Assembly: GCA_951230915.1 (NCBI GenBank)
Contig: OX579633.1
Location: 26,818,574 to 26,882,573 of the forward strand
Length of the DNA stretch: 64,000 nucleotides
Direction: 5' to 3'
DNA from: Antitrichia curtipendula
Taxonomy: Eukaryota; Streptophyta; Bryopsida; Hypnales; Leucodontaceae
The notes below the pieces were generated by a model. It worked only from the letters and a program-made list of their open reading frames with translations. It ran no database searches and was not told where the DNA came from. Positions 24,373 through 35,179 of this stretch are shown piece after piece. The stretch's first letter is position 1, and every line of letters starts with the position of its first letter. A program made the translations under genes and the position numbers.

Positions 24373-25698
24373 CAATGCTACCATGTGAGCCTACAAGCCT
24401 TGAGCCTAAGTGTTAGTAGGTATTCTTCAATTATTTAAAGTATCTATAACATATATACTTATAATAAAAGTACTCTATATCTATGGAAGGTGCTTATAAT
24501 ATAGGTACCTGTAATACAAACACTCATTATAAAACTATTCTATAACCATGGAAAGTGCCTATAACATAGGTACTTATAATACAGACACCCTTAACCCCTA
24601 AAGGACCAAACAATGTTTTTTGAAAACATAGCGATTTTGGGCAGCTCACTACAAACGGAATTTTTATTCTTTTTCTTTGAAATTTTCACACAAGATGTGC
24701 CCGAGGAGTAGCGTTAAGGCCCAACAATTTTCATAACTTTTGACTACTTGATTAAAAAGTTATTGCATGATATGTCATTTTCATTATTCGGCGAGCAACC
24801 TAGGCAGCTCAAAAAACTTCTTTAAAAATCACTTTTAAAAAAAATAAAAATTTGAAATTGATTCTTTTGATTTATATATACATAGAAAGATTTTGATCAT
24901 TCCATTTCAATAAATGAGTCAAAAGTTATGAGGATTCTTAGTTTGAGGGTAGTTATGGAATCTATGCTCTAAAATAAACTTTGAAGTCCTTTATTTAACT
25001 CAATTTCCATTATTTTTGAAAAAACAAACAAACATTGGATATAGATTGTTTATTACAACATTACAACCATTGGGATTGACATTTTTCAATTCCATATCTA
25101 AATTCTTAACAATTTAGTGTTTTGAATCATTCTCTACCTCTTTCTACTTACTATTTTTTTCCTATATGTTTTACAATTCCAACTGATCTGAAAAATTTCA
25201 AGAATGTAGACAAATTGCCTTGAAGAATGAATCTAAAGAGAAACCACCATTTTGGACACTTTTTCATACAAATGTGACCTTGTGAAGTGCAGCTGCCCGG
25301 ATTTTCGCAGGGACAAAAAAAGGATATTTGTCAATTCAAACGCTATTAACTTGCAATCTACAAGGTGTAAATTTTTGAAATTTTTTTCACAACTTCTTGA
25401 ACTAGTGTATTACAGGATCCCATGGTTACATTTTCCCAAAAATGTTTTTTTTTCAAAATTTGATACTTGTACTAGAAATGGTAGTTTTGTAGCAATTTTG
25501 GTAAAAACATAGTCTCTAACCTTTAGGGGTTAATATAATTAGGTACCTATAATATAAGCATCCTATAATTGTAGAAGGGGCTTATAACATAGGTATCTTC
25601 AACATAGACACCTACAATATAAATATTCTAAAACTAAAGAAGGTACCTATAACATGGGCTCAAGATCCTAAGCTCACATGCTAACAACAGTACCATTG
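24373..25698. mobile_element. E-family element containing a T1-b copy
   Basis: The left end CAATGCTACCATGTGAGCC pairs with the right end, whose reverse complement reads CAATGGTACTGTTG then AGCATGTGAGC. The interior is a degenerate tandem array of about 60-bp units (for example GGAAGGTGCTTATAATATAG, GGAAAGTGCCTATAACATAG, GAAGGGGCTTATAACATAG). The array is split by the T1-b copy at 24,591-25,533; without it the element is about 380 bp. Confidence 0.6.
24591..25533 (+). mobile_element. T1-b element, full length
   Basis: TTAA-CCCCTAAAGGACC to CCTTTAGGGG-TTAA, 943 bp. Early landmark AACATAGCGATTTTGGGCAG, then a GGAGTAGC block, a GGCAGCTC block, ACAAATGTGACC, AAGTGCAGCTGCCCGG, and the GATACTTGTACTAGAAATGG terminus. 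Well conserved against 59,039-59,993. Lies inside the E-family tandem array. Confidence 0.85.
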
Positions 25699-26360
25699 TC
25701 TCTTTGGGGGACAAATGGAATTTCGGGCAGGTACCTACAGGCTGAATTTTTGTCATGATTTTTGAAATTTTTTTCTAAGATAGAAAATTTAATTAGCTTC
25801 ATGGGAATATTATTAATTTTCTATTGGTGCCCAGGAACAAAAATTATGTCCAAGTAAGCTCAAAACAAAGGACGGGGGGCAGCAAAAAAAATTCAAAAAT
25901 TTGAATTAAATCCCCCCCCCTATGGACGCAAGATTACCCACCCTTGGTAATCGGGCGAACACCGACCAGGTTCTATGCCTTTATCCACCTTTTTAAATAT
26001 AGGGGGGTGTTGTGAGCGCGGTCCACTGTGCCTTCCAAGCAATGGATCTTTTGTGCTAACGTTTTCTGAGTGTCGTGGATGGCAGCGAATACTACTAGAA
26101 TTGCATGGATAACTCGCAAGCTGACTGTGATGAGCAAAGGTGATTGGTAATTCCTACCTCCTTAACCGTTTATCCTATGTATAGGGTTGGCTGGGTAGTT
26201 GGCGTCATTTGTAACGTCCCTAACTACGTGAGCGAGGAACCTTTACATTCCTTCCATGAGTGTTGAAGACTATTTTTTGGAGGGTTGACACTTCTCTCGG
26301 AAGTTTCAACCCTACTGCTAACCCTAAGCTTAAGCCTTTCCTCTAATTCTTGACTTCTAA

Positions 26361-26706
26361 ATATAACTCTAGATTTTTACTCCTAATTATAACTCTAAAT
26401 TTTTACTCCTCATTTTTAACTCTGGATTTTTACTCCTAATTTTTACTCTAAATTTTTACTCCTAATTTTTAACTCTAAATGTTTACTCCTAATTTTTAAC
26501 TCCAAATTTTTACTCCTAAATTTAACTCTAATTTTTTACTCCTAATTTTTAACTCTAAATGTTTACTCCTAATTTTTAACTCCTAATTTTTACTCCTAAA
26601 TTTAACTCTAATTTTTTACTCCTAATTTTTAACTCTAAATGTTTACTCCTAATTTTTTAACTCTAAATTTTTACTCCTAATTGTAACTCTAAATTTTTAC
26701 TCCTAG
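26361..26706 (+). repeat. 27-bp tandem repeat with higher-order structure
   Basis: About 13 units alternate TTTTTACTCCTAA with TTTTTAACTCTAAA (unit about 27 bp). A longer block, running from CTCCTAAATTTAACTC through CTAAATGTTTACTCC, occurs twice in succession around 26,510-26,660, indicating a multi-unit duplication. Lies in the LTR-like insertion. Confidence 0.75.
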
Positions 26707-27464
26707 ATTTATCCTGGGTCACTATTCACTTGAACGGCTAACTAAGGAAAAAAATCAACGCTAATAAGGAGAAGCACCAAGTTTGATTCAAGGACTTACC
26801 TCGTCACTACCGGTGTCGGAGATGCGCTCGTCCGCATCCGCGCGCCCATTTCCATACTCCATGGTGGTCCGGGGGTCGTGGGAAGTTTTCCCCAAGTCTA
26901 CCGCTTATGTTATGAAACTTTGTGGATACCGTGTGATCTAACCTCTTTCTTTCCTTTCCGCCTTCTTTCCTTCTCCTTTTCTTTCCCTTTCTCTCTTTCT
27001 ACACTAACACTATTCTACCTAAGCTTTGATGGGGTGTCTTACAACTATAGATTAAAACCCCAAGAAGTTTTAATGTCCCTCCTAACCTCTTACACAACCT
27101 TGTCTTCGTGTCATCCTAATCCTACTTCCTAATGGTCACTATGAATCATCGAGATTTCCTTTCTAACACCTATTTAGCTAAGCCTATGGCACTATTTATC
27201 GTCTCTCTCCCCCTTCTCCTATTTAATTCTATGACTCACTAACCTCCCTCCATTGTGTGTAGTTGTGATTTTGGTGAGAGTTGAGAGTTGTTTGATGCAG
27301 GTATGGAGGTGCGACTTATCCTTTCTTTCTCCTTCCTTTTGTGTTTGTTTTCTTTCCCTTGACTTCAACCCCTTTAACCTTCCCCTAACCCCCCCTAATT
27401 CCAACCTTTCTCTTTGTTTTGTTTTTTCTCTTTCTCTCTCTCCCAAGCCCTGGACTCCCTGGAC

Positions 27465-27655
27465 TGTGACTAGCGACCTGCCCAGACCCCCCCTCAGTGA
27501 CTGTCCCGACTCCCCAGCGACCTTCCCGACTCCCCAACGACCTTCCCGACTCCCAGCGACTGGCCCGACCCCCAACGACTCACTCGACTGCCCAGGGACT
27601 CACCTGACTCCCTAGCAACTGGCCCGACCCCCCAGCAACTGGACCAGACCCCCTT
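27465..27655 (+). repeat. C-rich minisatellite of about 18-20 bp
   Basis: Repeated phrases CGACTCCCCAGCGACCTTCC, CGACTCCCCAACGACCTTCC, CGACTCCCAGCGACTGGCC and later decayed units form the array. Strand composition is strongly skewed: C-rich on plus, hence G-rich with GGGG runs on minus. The overlapping open frames at 27,219-27,615 on both strands are a by-product of this array. Confidence 0.65.
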
Positions 27656-27879
27656 TCAACTGAATCCACCTCTTTGGTTTCCTTAAGGGAACCCACCTAA
27701 GCAAATCTAAATCGGATTTTTGGTAAACTTTCTCCGGTTTTTGGTGTGGGTTCTTGTTTTACGGATGCCGGCTCACAAGGGGTGGGGTGACTTTTAACTT
27801 AGACTTAATCTCGGACGCTAAACCTTGGACTTTTCCGAGAATGTCTCGGACTCTAGACTTTGGAACGAAAGTACATAGG

Positions 27880-28030
27880 AGTTCAAAGCTTCGCCGTAGA
27901 ATTGGCTTTAACACCAACTTTAGGACTTATGATACCCCTGCGTTCAAAGCTCCGCCGTCTAAGGCTTGTTTTTTAACACGTACCTTAGAACTAAGGTTGG
28001 TCACAGGTTCAAAGCTTCGCCCTTCCCCGG
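27880..28030 (+). repeat. Three direct repeats of about 17 bp
   Basis: GTTCAAAGCTTCGCCGT, GTTCAAAGCTCCGCCGT and GTTCAAAGCTTCGCCCT recur at about 65-bp spacing in the LTR-like insertion. The intervening segments differ, so these are spaced motifs and not a tight tandem array. Confidence 0.6.
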
Positions 28031-28782
28031 GGGGTGGGGCCCACTCACAACCAACAACGGAAAAGACAACTCGGGTTAGGACTCAATACGGGGGCACACA
28101 TGCACACAAGGTCAATGATCACGGGTAAACTATCATAGACTAAAGGCCCCCCAAAGCGGCATCGCCAAGGTACGGTGGGGGTGACTTTAGGATTAGTACA
28201 AGGTATAAGAAGTCACACAAGTATAGGGGAGACCCGTTCAACTCACAACAAGGATGCAAGGCAAGGTAAGGTAGAAGGACCCAAAGGACCTTCAAAGAGA
28301 GCTTGAAATAGAGCAACAAAGGGAGCCAAAAGTGCTCTAAAAACACCATAGAGGTTTCTTGGCTAAAACGCCAAAGAATCCCAACATATGTTGGACCCAC
28401 GGACCCAAAACAAGATTTGGGGGTGTTCAAGAGAGAAAAATGGGGACCTTAAATAGGTTTCCAAGGCCCCAACTTCCCCTCAAGAGCTCTAAAGTAACCT
28501 TATCAACTTGGATTTTCATCCTCATCTTCAAAGATTTTCATCCTAATCCCTAAAAAACTACTTTTACCTATCTACACTGGACCAACCTCCTAACTTTTGG
28601 AGAATTACTCCAATCGTCAAACGGATTGTGCCATTGGCTCCAGATCGCCATGTTTAGTCCAAGACCCCCCTACCTTCCATACCGAGGACAAAAAACCATC
28701 GTAGGCTAATTTAGTTTAAAAAACTAAACCGTGGTAAAATCCTAGATATTGGGGGTCTCCTATTTTGAGAAATGTAAATAGC

Positions 28783-29365
28783 TTAGGGTCTCCGGTAGGT
28801 GTGAGGGAGTCGGAAAAGACTCTTGGTTGACTTGTTCCGCCGTCGTATGGTCTCGGAATGCCGGTCAACGTGGCGGGGATCCCACCACGTGATTAATTCT
28901 TGAGGAATTTCGCCGGTTCGGGTACTTGCCGCTATCGGAATGTCGCGAAACTTCACGGAGCGCATTATTAACATAAAACAAACTAGTCTAATTTTTAGTG
29001 AGATTTTCTGGCAACCTGGGTAATTTCCATGAAATTCCCGTTGGAGGTTACCAGGGTTGACCACCCGCAAAAGGTTCTTCTGCAAGTCGGAAGATGACGG
29101 GATTTTTCACAGGACCTCTCATGGGGTCACATGAAAGATGTGCAGGTGCGTTCCCATACCTGGCACAATTGGTCAGTGGAGATGAATTGGCCATCTCCTT
29201 AAGTTTATCGATGGTGCGGGAATCTTTTGCAGATAGAAGAATCTTGGCGAATCGATTTCGTCGTTGGACTCTTGGCATGGGATTTACCCTAGGACACCAT
29301 CCTTGGGCTGTAGATTCCTCCACGGCCTGGTCTTGCGTTAGTGGCTCCTGCATGCTAACAATCAA
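28783..29365 (-). pseudogene. Overlapping minus-strand open frames, unidentified
   Basis: Two frames (29,048-29,365 and 28,783-29,085) on the minus strand overlap by 38 bp in different phases, as a frameshifted coding remnant would. The upstream frame contains KILLSAKDSRTIDKLKEMA and a CDPMRGPVKNPVI run, which look protein-like. I cannot assign them to gag, protease, reverse transcriptase or integrase. A plus-strand frame at 29,094-29,561 competes for the same bases. Location in the LTR-like insertion suggests a retroelement coding relic. Confidence 0.25.
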
Positions 29366-30624
29366 GGTTTGGAGAATTTCTAAACCTAACTCTAAGACCC
29401 GACCTAGTAGCCTCGTTGTGGATCCCTCGGACCGACTTAGCCATGAATTGCCACATTCATGGTGGAATTTAGCCCTTTTGGGCCTATGTGACTTGAATCC
29501 TACAAATCCACCCGTTTCGTTCTTTCTACCTATTTTTGGTCCCGGTTTGGTGGGATTCTAAGTCTAAACACAAATCTAGACCAAATACTATAATGGGTAT
29601 GTTACAACCCTATTTTGGTTCTACACTCTTTTTATGGCTTTTTGTATATTTTTCTTAACTTTAAATTGCAAATTTCCAAAAAAATAATTCTACGAGTCTC
29701 AAGTGACAAATTGGGAGCTCCCCCCCCCCCCTCCCCCCCCCCCTAGATTATATTTTTGTCTACATGGAAAGCTTTTATTCATTCCATTTAGATTTGTTAC
29801 AAGAATGTTATAGACAATCTTGTTTTTCGTGCAATTAAAGCATCTTATTGGAAAAAAACCTAGTAGGATTTATTTTTGAAGGCAATTTTTACAATTAAAA
29901 AGAAAAAGAAAGTTTGACATGGTTTAGTTTTCTTCCTAGAACAATCTCACCATTGGGATTAGTTCATTTTAATTCCATTTAAGAGATATTAGTAATTTAG
30001 GTTTTCCTTCTATCTTATATCTACTTTTACTTTATGATTTTTTAAAGAATACAAATAAAGTTTTTTTGAATTTTTTTTCCCTGAGACTCTCAACTCAATT
30101 CCCTACAATAAAGATTTAAAGCTCAAAACTTTGTAGTGCAAAAAACTTAATTTTAGAAGGTTCAAAGTCAAATAACCTAGTTCTACAATGTGCTGAAAAA
30201 CTTGTCTTTTTAACTTTAAACGTACATATCTTGCAATCTATGAGGTCAAGATTTCTGGAAAAATTTCCACAAATTTTTGTACTAGTTAGGTGTAAGATCC
30301 TATAGTTAGATGTGCAACAGAAACAATTTTCAAATTATTTTACTCTTTGCTATAGAAATGGCAGTTTTGAGTGTTTTTTGGCAAAAAGAGGCCTTGGTCC
30401 TTTAGGAGTTAAAAATCTCTAAAGACTATTAATTGTAATTATTACTTAGCAACTAGGTTGCGTCATGTATAAAATTGAAGACATCCCACATGAATGGTCA
30501 TATTTGGAACATTTTAAGAGACCCTTTCTTCACAAAAGGAGGAGATGGATAAAATCAATCGTATTTCTATCTTACTTTATCATGGCATAATTAAGGCACA
30601 TGAAGTAGGAGGGCCATAAAGTGA

Positions 30625-30742
30625 TTGGGCTCTAAAAGCGTTCACTTCTTCTAAGGTACACTATTTTGTACATTTTATTCTCTCATTACACCATCAATGT
30701 ATAAACTGTGTACATTTTAGGAGGTGGGCGCTTTTAGTAACC
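30625..30742. mobile_element. G-family MITE, short copy
   Basis: The left end GGGCTCTAAAAGCGTTCAC and the reverse complement of the right end, GGTTACTAAAAGCGCCCAC, form an inverted repeat with about 118 bp between outer edges. The AAAAGCG core is shared with the G copy at 48,400-48,811. Confidence 0.55.
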
Positions 30743-32455
30743 ATTGCATTTCTAACTTCAAAAATTCATAATTAATTTAATGAAGCTCCAAAAAAATATG
30801 AAACAAGTTGGGTTAGATGCCAATTCTATTTGTGGCTTTCTAAGAAGATTTATGGATGAAAAATTTGTCAAGAAATTAAATTCCCCAAATTAATTTTCAG
30901 TTTTTTAATTTATTTTATTAAACAATAATTCTCAATGTTTTTTGTTTTATTTCTGATATATATAAAAGCAAACCTTTACAACAAATAATTTCCAGGTTTT
31001 CAATGGCCCTTTATAAACCTCCTAATTTAATCTTGCATAATTGACGATTTGAGAAAAAGCATCATTAATTATTAATATCTTTGGAGGCATATTTTGGAAT
31101 TGATGAACAAATAAAAGTTGTAGACTTTGAGTTTTAGATTCCGCCCATACGGTTAGATTTACCACTGCTATCAACTTTCTACAAATTTTGAAAGGAAAAT
31201 TTCAAAATTCTTGATATGATGATTTTTAGAATTTTTTCTATTTTTTAATCTATGATGCCATTTTTGCAAATCCAATTTTGAACTAGAGTCAATGCAATTT
31301 TGGCTTGGTCAACCACTTGACACACTTTCACATTTGTAATTTTAGAAAAATATGTACTACAGTAACACAAATTCCAACCAGCGATCCCATATTTCGCAGA
31401 TATGCTATTCTAACCGTGTGGCAGGTGGCAGCTTCCGCGAACAGCAAACGTAGTAGTAGAAGCCGCTTCGTAACTTTCCATACAAGTGATAGAGTTTTGC
31501 ATAAATTTCATTTTCTTTGGTAAACGGCAAGTTGCGACAATTTTAAAATTTCGGTAAATAGTATAGACTAATTTTTGTCACACTTGCTTTGTGAAATTGT
31601 TAATTGTGAGTAACATGTGTGTTAATTGCTAGTAACATGTTTGTAGAAATTCTGATTTGTGCAAGTTTGTTTGATTTAAGTATTGTTATTAATACATGCA
31701 AATTGCAGTACTTAGAAATGACACATGAATTACAAAACACACAAACATGAATTGCAAAACATAGAAATGGCAATTGCAAAACACACAAATATCATTTGGT
31801 AAACACATGCACATTAATTGAAACACATGGACACTTGCAATAACACATACACAAACATAAGTTAACACATACACACACACAAATACTCACATTAACATAA
31901 TATATTAACATAAATAAACACAGAAACAAACATAACATAAGTAACCACACACACTAAAATACCAACATAGGTAAACACACAATCAACACTAACATACCAA
32001 CATAAACAACATGAAATCATCAAAGCCAACACTTGATTTGTAAACATAAACTTTCATTTATTTGAAAATTTCACTAACAAGGGAATTTAATTCTTCTTGC
32101 TTAAAAAACAAGACTGCCTAAATTGCAATGTTAGTGAACCTGCACACCACTAAACAAACAAGCCACATTAGAAAACAAAGTGTTGTTGCTCCCCATAGTT
32201 GCTGATGCTCCCCGCACTTCAGGTGGTCAGGTTCGTTATCAAGCAGGTCCCAGCTGTACTCTCCGATATCAAAGAAAGTAACATGTTGGAGGTCAAATCC
32301 TAGCCTTATCTCATGAAAAATAATGCCTCTAAAAAGGGGAGGATACTCATGTAAAAAATGGAAAATCACACATCTCTATGCTATTCTACCTTAACAACAT
32401 TCTTCTAGGAATGAATGGCCTCCTTATATGGAAAATTTTCCAAGAAATAATATTT
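30743..32455. other. AT-rich region, then AC-rich low-complexity tract
   Basis: 30,743-31,590 has no recognised feature. From about 31,600 to 32,030 the plus strand is rich in ACACA and AACATA phrases (many AACACA, CACACACA, AACATAA words), a diffuse low-complexity tract and not a clean microsatellite. 32,100-32,455 lies just past the 3' end of the hAT relic and may be its 3' flank; no element terminus was identified. Confidence 0.45.
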
Positions 32456-35179
32456 TTAGCCAAACATGTGGACCACTAGTGGCAAATGTTTGCCTAGGCG
32501 GTTTCTGTGGCAAGACTTCAAAAATTTTAATGTTGAAAAACAACGCTCATCCTCCACTGACCCCAGTACTAAGCAGCAATCGATTTCTACCAACTTGAAG
32601 TATTTGGAGATGAGCTTCCGTAAGTGCCGTAACTGAGACAAACCCTGCCAGAGCAAGATAACCGGATTGACTTTGGAAGTTGAAGAAAGAGCAGCATCAC
32701 AATTTGCCTTCATTATGATTTTGAAAAGCCCCTGTTGGTTATCCAGATTGGAACCAGACAAAAGCTCCGGGGCCGTGTAGCTAGTTTCCCTCGCCATCCC
32801 TGCACTTAGAAGTCAAGAGTGAGAATAATTTTTTTTCAAAATTGCCAAGTGCTCATTGAAACTTTCATTCGCACCCGGTTGCTTCCAGTATTGGGGATAA
32901 ATTATTCTGAAGGCATCAAGCAGTTCCTACTGCGGGAAGCGCCGATCCAACTCCTCAGAGAGAGATTGTGCGATCTTTGCCAAAGAGCATGGACACCTCA
33001 ATCCCACAACACAGGAACAGCACAACCAACAATACAACACAAGAACGGCAATCTTACTCCAGCAAGCAAGCACAGGCAAAAACTTCAAACTCACAAGAAC
33101 TTCAAAGCACAAACAACAATTCCAACCAACATCACAACCACCAACTTACAAGCAACAACCCAAACCAACCAACTTATACAAACTTCATTCTAGCAGAGGT
33201 GCTGGAGTCTTGGATATCACCACAGTCCAAGAAAAAAAAAATTGAAGTTAGAAAAAAAAATTTGAAGATGAAAAAAAAATGCAATGTGAAATATTTTACC
33301 TGCAAATTGTCGCTAGATGGTGGCTTGCGCCCGAAGGAAGTCTTCCTCGGTGACAAAAATTTGATTCCCCGTCACCTTACAATAGCAATGAGCAAATACA
33401 ATGGTACACCCAAACTTATACATCAAGTAAAAGTCACCATTCTCTCTAGGTATCTCGCTCCACTAAAGAGGAATGTCAACTAAAGAAAGAGAGATCAATT
33501 CCTGGTAACGATTAAATTCGGATGTGGAGAACGTTGTGGATTCACCCACAAACATCCTAGCGAGATTGGCCTGGAGAACTTTGATTGCTTGCAAAAAATT
33601 GCATATGAAGATGTCTCGAGACTAGGAAAGCTTGATAAGGCAATGGACAACATTCAAAAGCGATATAAAGTAAGATAGTGATAGTAGGACCTCAATATCG
33701 ACGAGGTAGTTGAAGTTCGTGGCCGCCGCAGCTGCACTGGCTTTGCTGCTAGCAACCCCCGACATGTCCAAACCCATCTTTACCATGAGGGTCTTGTACT
33801 CGGACATAATACGTTGAGCTGGGCTCCGCATAGATATCCATCGAGTTTCGACGTTCCTCACCATTTTGTTGCCCTTAATTTCCATGAGATCGGCCAGTTT
33901 TTGTAACTCTAAGTGCCGCTTGTGGCTGCGGCAGAAATATGCATACAATGACTGATAGAGAGCCTTTAGACGAGACACCACGGGATAATTCGGCAAAGTC
34001 TCAACAACCAAGTTTATACGATGACTTGCACAACTAGCTCCAAGATAAAATGGTGCCCATTTCTCTCGGATTTGTGTTGTTACATCGGTTTGGGGGCCTT
34101 GGAAAGTACTTATCCCATTTGCCCCAAAAGACACCAGCTTACCTACAATTTCCTCACGACTAAGACCTCCCTCAGCAACTAGAGAATGCATAATGACTTC
34201 AGTGAGATGATTTGCAATCCCATAGTCAGGCAAGCAAGAAAGATGCAACAGGTGCGGGACTCTTTCCCAGGATCTATAGCATAAACATGCACTCCAACCC
34301 ACAAGATATTGTCCACTACCGTTACCTCATCAGCACTAATGGAAACATATCTAGTAGACTGAACTACAACTTTCATAGCAAACATGACACTAGCATGGAG
34401 ATGTTCACTCATTTTCCACCCAAAAGTTTTAGACCATTGTTTCTTCGATACATTTTTTACCTTCAGATGCCTTAGTAAGTGTTGATGGCATTCATAATCA
34501 GACATCGGATGATCAAAACTAAGAACCTGAAACAAAGTAGAGAATTGTACTCCCTTTCTGCTGGCTTCACCCTCCAAGCTGGCCGCGAACTGTTTTGCTA
34601 CAGTACCAGCTAGCCGTTGCCCCGCCCACAATTTGTTGAAAGTAACATGTTTGCAGTCCCGCTTGATGTACGTGTCGCCCTTCCTCAAATGAGGAAAGGG
34701 CTCGCCGTCAAACTTACACACACGCTTTTCCTTGTGCTTCTCAAGATTGTCCCTGTTGGACACCATGATTTTTCTTCTACCACTAACGCTGTTGCAGCTC
34801 TTACAAACCACCCAATTAGATTGCCTGCAGCGTCAAACTTCTTTTCGGCCCAGGTGAATTTACAAGCCCAAACCTCTTGCTACCTTCTTATGATGGTGGT
34901 CGGGGTAATTTTTCTTCTTTTGCGCGCCTTCGAGGTGTCCTTTTCCCGTGCATTGCTCACCTCAAGTGCTAGATCAACCCGCTCTGCCAAGACCACAATT
35001 CCCTCAGACAGCGAGGGAAACTGCGGAAAAGGACCATGGATTGAATCTGTCAATCGTGTCTCCGAAATAGGTTGAACCTCTTCCGGCACAGGCAAATACT
35101 TCACCAACCCACTGGCATTGCGTGAAGACTTGAACGTCCGCACGCGGAAGTTGTCCGGCAAACGCAACTTCGGCGCCAT
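32456..35179 (-). pseudogene. hAT-superfamily transposase relic, multiply broken
   Basis: The frame starts with MAPKLRLPDN at 35,179 and ends near 32,456. Parts in order: a basic N-terminal region; a BED-like zinc-finger segment (CKSC, then HKEKRVC) near 34,700-34,800; the first RNase-H-like block (ISADEVT); the second block, reading FGANG where relatives have Asp in place of Asn (codon 34,117-34,119); a CASH motif of the family's CxxH type; an ETRWISM block; and a C-terminal hAT dimerisation domain (SVEDERCFSTLKFLK). Breaks seen: a frame change near 34,840, another near 34,277, TAG at 33,622-33,624, TAG at 33,313-33,315, TAG at 32,927-32,929 and TGA at 32,813-32,815. An intron may lie between about 33,298 and 33,010. 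It resembles the ZNF862-like hAT group common in land plants. It cannot make a full protein. Termini of the element were not found. Confidence 0.85.

Larger units (their letters stand above)
25912..29743. mobile_element. LTR-retrotransposon-like insertion, decayed
   Basis: A GC-richer block is inserted in a T1-a copy and bounded by C-tracts (nine C at 25,912-25,920; a C-rich run at 29,720-29,743). TGTAACGTCCC near 26,210 on the plus strand and TGTAACATACCC near 29,610 on the minus strand resemble starts of plant Ty3-type LTRs, but they face each other and I found no matching LTR pair, primer-binding site or recognisable gag/pol motif. It may be a composite of truncated retroelement pieces. 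The identification is by style only. Confidence 0.4.
25692..30412 (-). mobile_element. T1-a element split by a 3.8-kb insertion
   Basis: The left part (25,692-25,911) has the a-form strip TCTTTGGGGGACAAATGG and the GGCAGGTACCTACAGGCTG block, but its extreme TTAACCCC terminus is degraded. The right part (29,744-30,412) resumes at TAGATTATATTTTTGTCTAC and runs to GGTCCTTTAGGAG-TTAA. Joined without the insert, length would be about 890 bp, normal for T1-a. At the site, the copy at 13,717-14,663 is continuous apart from a short AT-rich stretch. Confidence 0.75.

Noticed and set aside
27219..27615. Overlapping open frames of about 118-120 codons on both strands
   Set aside because: They lie over a C-rich minisatellite and a pyrimidine-rich tract; the openness on both strands is explained by composition and repetition.
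26210..29620. TGTAACGTCCC and TGTAACATACCC as the two LTR starts of one retrotransposon
   Set aside because: The two words face each other on opposite strands, and the sequences following them do not match, so they do not define an LTR pair.
31600..32030. AC-rich tract considered as a microsatellite or a CRISPR-like array
   Set aside because: Words such as AACACA recur at irregular spacing with no fixed repeat-spacer pattern. The sequence is eukaryotic in style, so a CRISPR call has no support.
32968..33483. Plus-strand open frame rich in Asn, Gln and Thr
   Set aside because: It runs antisense through the probable intron of the minus-strand hAT relic. Its composition follows from the CAA/AAC-rich tract and not from a protein family.
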